A stretch of DNA of 64,000 bases from an uncultured Clostridia bacterium (GTDB lineage: Bacteria; Bacillota; Clostridia; Christensenellales; Aristaeellaceae): contig CALCQO010000023.1 in NCBI GenBank assembly GCA_937894675.1, positions 1 to 64,000 of the forward strand, written 5' to 3'. Numbering within the stretch: position 1 is the first letter of the stretch; the number at the start of each line of letters is the position of its first letter. Of the stretch, positions 60,914 through 64,000 are shown one piece after another. The notes beneath the pieces were generated by a model. That model did no database searches. It was not told the origin of the DNA and saw only the letters and a list, made by a program, of their open reading frames with translations. A program made the translations under genes and the position numbers.

Positions 60914-62088
60914 GCCAGCGCGGCTTGATAAATGGCCAGAACATCCTCGGGTTTCAAGGGTTTAAAGAAGCCGATTTCACCCTGGGGGTTGTACCCCACG
61001 TCCTTGACCAATTGGTCAAGGTCTTTTTCTTCTATCCCGAAAGTTTTCAGGGAGTGGGGCAGCCCGAGGGAGTCAAAATACGTGCGCAGTTTGGCGATGC
61101 CGTCCTTCGCGGTATCCTCCGGACTGCTCCCTTCCGGTACTTCCATCACTTTCAGGGCGAACCGCTGGAACCGGGGAACATCATGCTGCATCTGGTGCGA
61201 CATCCAATAGGGGAACAGGACAGCCAGCGCCGCGCCGTGGGGCGCGTCAAAGCGGGCGGAAATGCCGTGGGCGATGCCGTGGCAGCTCCAGTCCTGCTGC
61301 CGGCCGGTGCTTAAGGTGTCATTATGCGCAAGGGTGCCTGCCCACATGATATCCGCGTGGGAGGCGTAATCTGTCGGCTGGAAAAGGGTTTTAGGCCCCG
61401 CTTTGATGACAGCCCGCAGCACGCCTTCGCACATTTCGTCGGTCAATGAAACATCCGCCGTGTTGGTGAAATAACGCTCGAAGATGTGGGACATGATATC
61501 CGCGACCCCATACGCCTTCTGGATAGCGGGCACGGTATAGGTGAGTTCCGGGTTCATCAGCGCAAGCTTGGGCCGGATGCTCTCAGAGCGGATGCCGCGC
61601 TTGAGGGGGATGGATTCTTTGGTGATTACGCTTGAGTTGCTGCTTTCACTGCCCGCAGCGGAAATGGTGGGGATGGAGATGATGGGCAAAGCGTTCTCCA
61701 CTTTCTGCTTGCCCGCGTAGAAGTCCCAGAAATCCCCCTCATACAGCGCGCCTACGGCAATTGCCTTGGCGGTATCCAGCGCGCTGGCGCCGCCAAGCCC
61801 CAGCACACAGTCAATTCCATACTCCCGCACGAGACGGATGCCTTCGTACACCGGCGCGTCCACAGGGTTGGGAACAATGCCGCTCAATTCCTGAAAGGGG
61901 ATGCCGGTAGCCTGCAGCGAATCCCTGACGCGGCTTAACAGGCCGGAGCGCACAACGCTGCCCTGGCCGTATACAATCAATACTTTGGTAAAGCCCTTTT
62001 CGCGCATTTTCGCGCCGACCTGGTTTTCTGTATCCCTTCCAAACACAAACTGTGTCGGATTAAAAAATGTAAAGTTGTCCATGCTCAT
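60910..62088 (-). CDS. Iron-containing alcohol dehydrogenase (BdhA/YqhD-like)
   Basis: 392 residues. The NAD(P) site is GLGGASALDTAKAIA, and the metal ligands lie in VADIMSHIFERYF and the HGIAHGISARFDAPHG segment. It resembles NADPH-dependent butanol or aldehyde dehydrogenases and likely reduces aldehydes in fermentation. ATG 62088 (GGAGGTATG just before) or 62082 are the start choices. Confidence 0.92.
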   Translation of the reverse strand: MSMDNFTFFNPTQFVFGRDTENQVGAKMREKGFTKVLIVYGQGSVVRSGLLSRVRDSLQATGIPFQELSGIVPNPVDAPVYEGIRLVREYGIDCVLGLGGASALDTAKAIAVGALYEGDFWDFYAGKQKVENALPIISIPTISAAGSESSNSSVITKESIPLKRGIRSESIRPKLALMNPELTYTVPAIQKAYGVADIMSHIFERYFTNTADVSLTDEMCEGVLRAVIKAGPKTLFQPTDYASHADIMWAGTLAHNDTLSTGRQQDWSCHGIAHGISARFDAPHGAALAVLFPYWMSHQMQHDVPRFQRFALKVMEVPEGSSPEDTAKDGIAKLRTYFDSLGLPHSLKTFGIEEKDLDQLVKDVGYNPQGEIGFFKPLKPEDVLAIYQAALA

Positions 62089-62139
62089 ACCTCCTTAGAT
62101 AGAAGCAGTATAACATCTTTGCAGGGCACCGGCAATCGC

Positions 62140-62168
62140 TTGACTTTGCGCGCGTTACCCGATAGAAT
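62140..62168 (+). promoter_or_regulatory. Promoter of the SCIFF locus
   Basis: TTGACT (62140-62145), a 17-bp spacer and TAGAAT (62163-62168), 34 bases before scfA. Confidence 0.75.
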
Positions 62169-62202
62169 AATCGCAGATTCAGCGTAAAGGAGAAGGGGTA
62201 GC

Positions 62203-62349
62203 ATGAAGATTAAAACACTGAAAACCCGCAATATGCAGGAAAGTTTGAAGGACGGCGGCTGCGGCGAATGCCAGACATCCTGCCAGTCTGCCTGCAAGAC
62301 TTCCTGCGGTGTTGCCAACCAGCCTTGTGAAAACAAAAACAGCAAGTAA
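62203..62349 (+). CDS. scfA: SCIFF (six-cysteine) ranthipeptide precursor
   Basis: 48 residues. The leader MKIKTLKTRNMQES is followed by the core with Cys20, 23, 27, 31, 35 and 42, including GECQTSCQSACKTSC, which matches the Clostridia-wide SCIFF family closely. In CteA-type precursors the maturase links cysteines to non-alpha carbons of downstream residues (Thr in the studied case). AGGAGAAGGGG precedes ATG 62203. The maturase gene follows after 57 bases. Confidence 0.95.
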   Translation: MKIKTLKTRNMQESLKDGGCGECQTSCQSACKTSCGVANQPCENKNSK

Positions 62350-62406
62350 TAGCCAGTATGATTTGAATGCCGCTTGCCAGGTGCAGGCGGCATTTTTAGG
62401 AGCGGA

Positions 62407-63786
62407 ATGATACATCAATTTTCACTCAACGGATACCACATTACCCTGGATGTAGGAAGCGGCAGCGTTCATGTAACCGACCAGGTGTCAGCCGAGGCGA
62501 TCCGCCTGATGGAAACGCTGCCCGCAGAGCAGGCACTGGAGCAATTGAAGAGGCACTGCAACGGGGCGGATGTCACGGAGCTGACCCTGAGGGAGACTCT
62601 GAGGCAGATTGAGCAGATGAAGGAAGAAGGGGTGCTGTATGTCCCGGACCCTTCTTTGGAGAAAAACAGCAGCGTCCAAAAATCCAGCCAAATTGTCAAA
62701 GCGTTGTGCCTGCATGTGGCACACACCTGCAACCTGACCTGCAGTTATTGTTTCGCGGCCCAGGGCAAGTATCAGGGAGAACACGCGCTGATGCCCTTTT
62801 CTGTGGGGAAACAGGCGCTGGATTTTCTGGTGGCCCATTCCGGCAGCCGCTACAATCTGGAGGTGGATTTCTTCGGCGGCGAACCGCTGATGAACTGGGA
62901 AGTAGTCAAGCAGCTGGTTGCCTACGGACGGGAACTGGAGAAAATCCATCACAAGCATTTCCGCTTTACCTTAACCACCAATGGCGTGCTGCTCAATGAT
63001 GAAATCATGGATTTCTGCAATAAGGAAATGCACAATGTGGTGCTTAGCCTGGACGGGCGCAAGGAAGTCCACGACCGTTTCCGGCTGGACCCCATGGGCA
63101 GGGGTAGCTATGACAAGGTTGTACCCAAGTTTCAGCGGTTCGTGGAGAAACGGCAGGGGAAAGGCTACTACATCCGCGGAACCTACACCCATCATAATCC
63201 TGATTTTTTCCAAGACATTCTGCATATGGCGGACCTGGGTTTTACCGAGCTGAGCATGGAGCCCGTTGTCGCGCCGGAGGGGGATCCCGCGGCGCTGACA
63301 GATGAGGATATGCCCATTGTTTGGGAGCAGTACGAGCTGCTTGCGAAGGAGCTGATCAAACGCCACCGGGAAGGAAATCCGCTTACTTTCTATCACTACA
63401 TGCTGGATTTGGAGAACGGCCCCTGTTTGCACAAACGGATTGCCGGCTGCGGCTGCGGTACGGAGTATATGGCGGTTACCCCATGGGGAGCGCTGTATCC
63501 CTGTCATCAGTTTGTGGGGGATCAGGACGCAAGCTTAGGGGATGTATATCAGGGGATTAAAAATACAGAGTTGCAGAAAGATTTTGAGCAGTGCACCCTG
63601 TTTTCACACCCGGAATGCGCCGATTGCTGGGCTAAGTATTTTTGCTCAGGAGGCTGTGCCGCAAACAACTTTCATGCTTCCGGAACCCTCAATGGTGTGT
63701 ACCGCAGGGGGTGCGACTTGTTCCATAAGCGCATGGAGTGCGCGCTGATGGTGCAAGCCGCCATCGCCGATGAAAATGAAGGATAA
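62407..63786 (+). CDS. scfB: SCIFF radical SAM maturase
   Basis: 459 residues. An N-terminal RiPP-recognition-like region (1-90) precedes the radical SAM motif CNLTCSYC with Cys108, Cys112 and Cys115 (HTCNLTCSYCF). The SPASM domain starts near 345 (GCGCGTEYMAVTPWGALYPC) and ends in CADCWAKYFCSGGC, so two auxiliary clusters are likely. It should form thioether bonds in the scfA product. ATG 62407 has AGGAGCGG upstream. Confidence 0.95.
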   Translation: MIHQFSLNGYHITLDVGSGSVHVTDQVSAEAIRLMETLPAEQALEQLKRHCNGADVTELTLRETLRQIEQMKEEGVLYVPDPSLEKNSSVQKSSQIVKALCLHVAHTCNLTCSYCFAAQGKYQGEHALMPFSVGKQALDFLVAHSGSRYNLEVDFFGGEPLMNWEVVKQLVAYGRELEKIHHKHFRFTLTTNGVLLNDEIMDFCNKEMHNVVLSLDGRKEVHDRFRLDPMGRGSYDKVVPKFQRFVEKRQGKGYYIRGTYTHHNPDFFQDILHMADLGFTELSMEPVVAPEGDPAALTDEDMPIVWEQYELLAKELIKRHREGNPLTFYHYMLDLENGPCLHKRIAGCGCGTEYMAVTPWGALYPCHQFVGDQDASLGDVYQGIKNTELQKDFEQCTLFSHPECADCWAKYFCSGGCAANNFHASGTLNGVYRRGCDLFHKRMECALMVQAAIADENEG

Positions 63787-63842
63787 AAAAATAAAATTGC
63801 AAATTTCGAATATTTAAGTGTGTAATTTTACAATAACTGTGT

Positions 63843-63848
63843 TATACT
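63843..63848 (+). promoter_or_regulatory. Extended -10 of the aminotransferase gene
   Basis: TATACT preceded by TGT forms an extended -10; no good -35 is seen at 17 bp. Confidence 0.5.
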
Positions 63849-63882
63849 CCCTCCTGTATTGCAGATTGAAGGAGGAAGGGAC

Positions 63883-64000
63883 ATGTCTGTATCATTATCC
63901 AAAGTTTGCGGAGGGATTACGGCATCCACCACGCTACGTTTGAACGCGCTTGTTGTGGAGCTGCGCGCCCAGGGGCAGGACATCATCGGCCTGGCGGCCG
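63883..64000 (+). CDS. Class I aminotransferase, probably aspartate type (partial)
   Basis: Only the first 39 codons are inside the window: MSVSLSKVCGGITASTTLRL and then LVVELRAQGQDIIGLAA. This matches the N-terminal pattern of PLP fold-type I aspartate aminotransferases (helix, AQGxDIIGLxxGEPDF), which would be completed beyond the edge. GGAGGAAGG precedes ATG 63883. Confidence 0.75.
   Translation, partial: MSVSLSKVCGGITASTTLRLNALVVELRAQGQDIIGLAA

Noticed and set aside
1..64000. CRISPR arrays, prophage or complete insertion sequences
   Set aside because: No regularly spaced direct repeats, cas, phage or full transposase genes were seen; only the left edge hints at a mobile element.

Overview
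The window comes from a GC-rich bacterium of the Firmicutes, most likely class Clostridia. This is inferred from gene content: a T-box leader before valS, ribosomal protein L27 with a cleavable N-terminal extension next to its Prp protease, DUF951, TrmFO, HslV/HslU of the CodW/CodX type, CsoR, the CdaA/CdaR pair and a SCIFF (six-cysteine) peptide with its radical SAM maturase. Most promoters are consensus sigma-A type with 17-bp spacers. No species is assigned.

Region by region. 1-423 is AT-richer, foreign-looking DNA that replaces the front two thirds of comM. 424-7527 (+) is an information-processing run: comM remnant, dprA, topA, trmFO, hslV, hslU. A convergent hypoxanthine-DNA glycosylase, a tRNA-Gln/tRNA-Glu pair and a terminator follow. 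8361-12469 (-) is a carbohydrate ABC importer (binding protein, two permeases) ending in an N-acetylneuraminate-lyase-like aldolase. 12700-15330 (+) holds DUF951, signal peptidase I and recQ. 15459-28784 (-) carries the groups rimO-pgsA-pncC-recA; polA-coaE-lytic transglycosylase-orphan peptide-binding protein-flavin reductase; and PucR-type regulator-ctpA-SRP RNA-glyA.

28898-31820 (+) is rpmH-rnpA-yidD-yidC-jag, without the dnaA/dnaN or mnmE/mnmG partners often found beside it. 31828-37269 (+) has DUF177, rpmF and a T-box-controlled valS-rsmH-rsmI operon. 37377-41081 (+) is a biotin-dependent carboxyltransferase operon (MmdA-like, OadG-like, biotin carrier, OadA) with no beta-subunit sodium pump. 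41192-43407 (+) has a HAD phosphatase, rlmH and recF. 43400-46424 (-) has a degenerate kinase, a secreted cadherin-like protein and aspartate kinase. tRNA-Pro and rplM-rpsI follow on +.

47966-52157 (-) is cdaA-cdaR-unknown membrane protein-RsmF-like methylase (c-di-AMP synthesis). 52284-55084 (+) is a copper-efflux operon (copA-csoR-HMA chaperone) with a CsoR-type palindrome over its -10. 55135-56073 (-) is rplU-prp-rpmA. Next come a 1177-residue secreted SdrD/B-repeat protein, a nitroreductase, tadA (+), an iron alcohol dehydrogenase (-), the SCIFF ranthipeptide locus (+), and the start of a class I aminotransferase cut by the window end.

Most of the window is housekeeping. The parts that merit a second look are the broken comM, the SCIFF locus, the carboxyltransferase operon without a pump, the unknown membrane protein in the c-di-AMP operon, the pseudokinase-like protein, the large unanchored repeat protein and the orphan peptide-binding protein.
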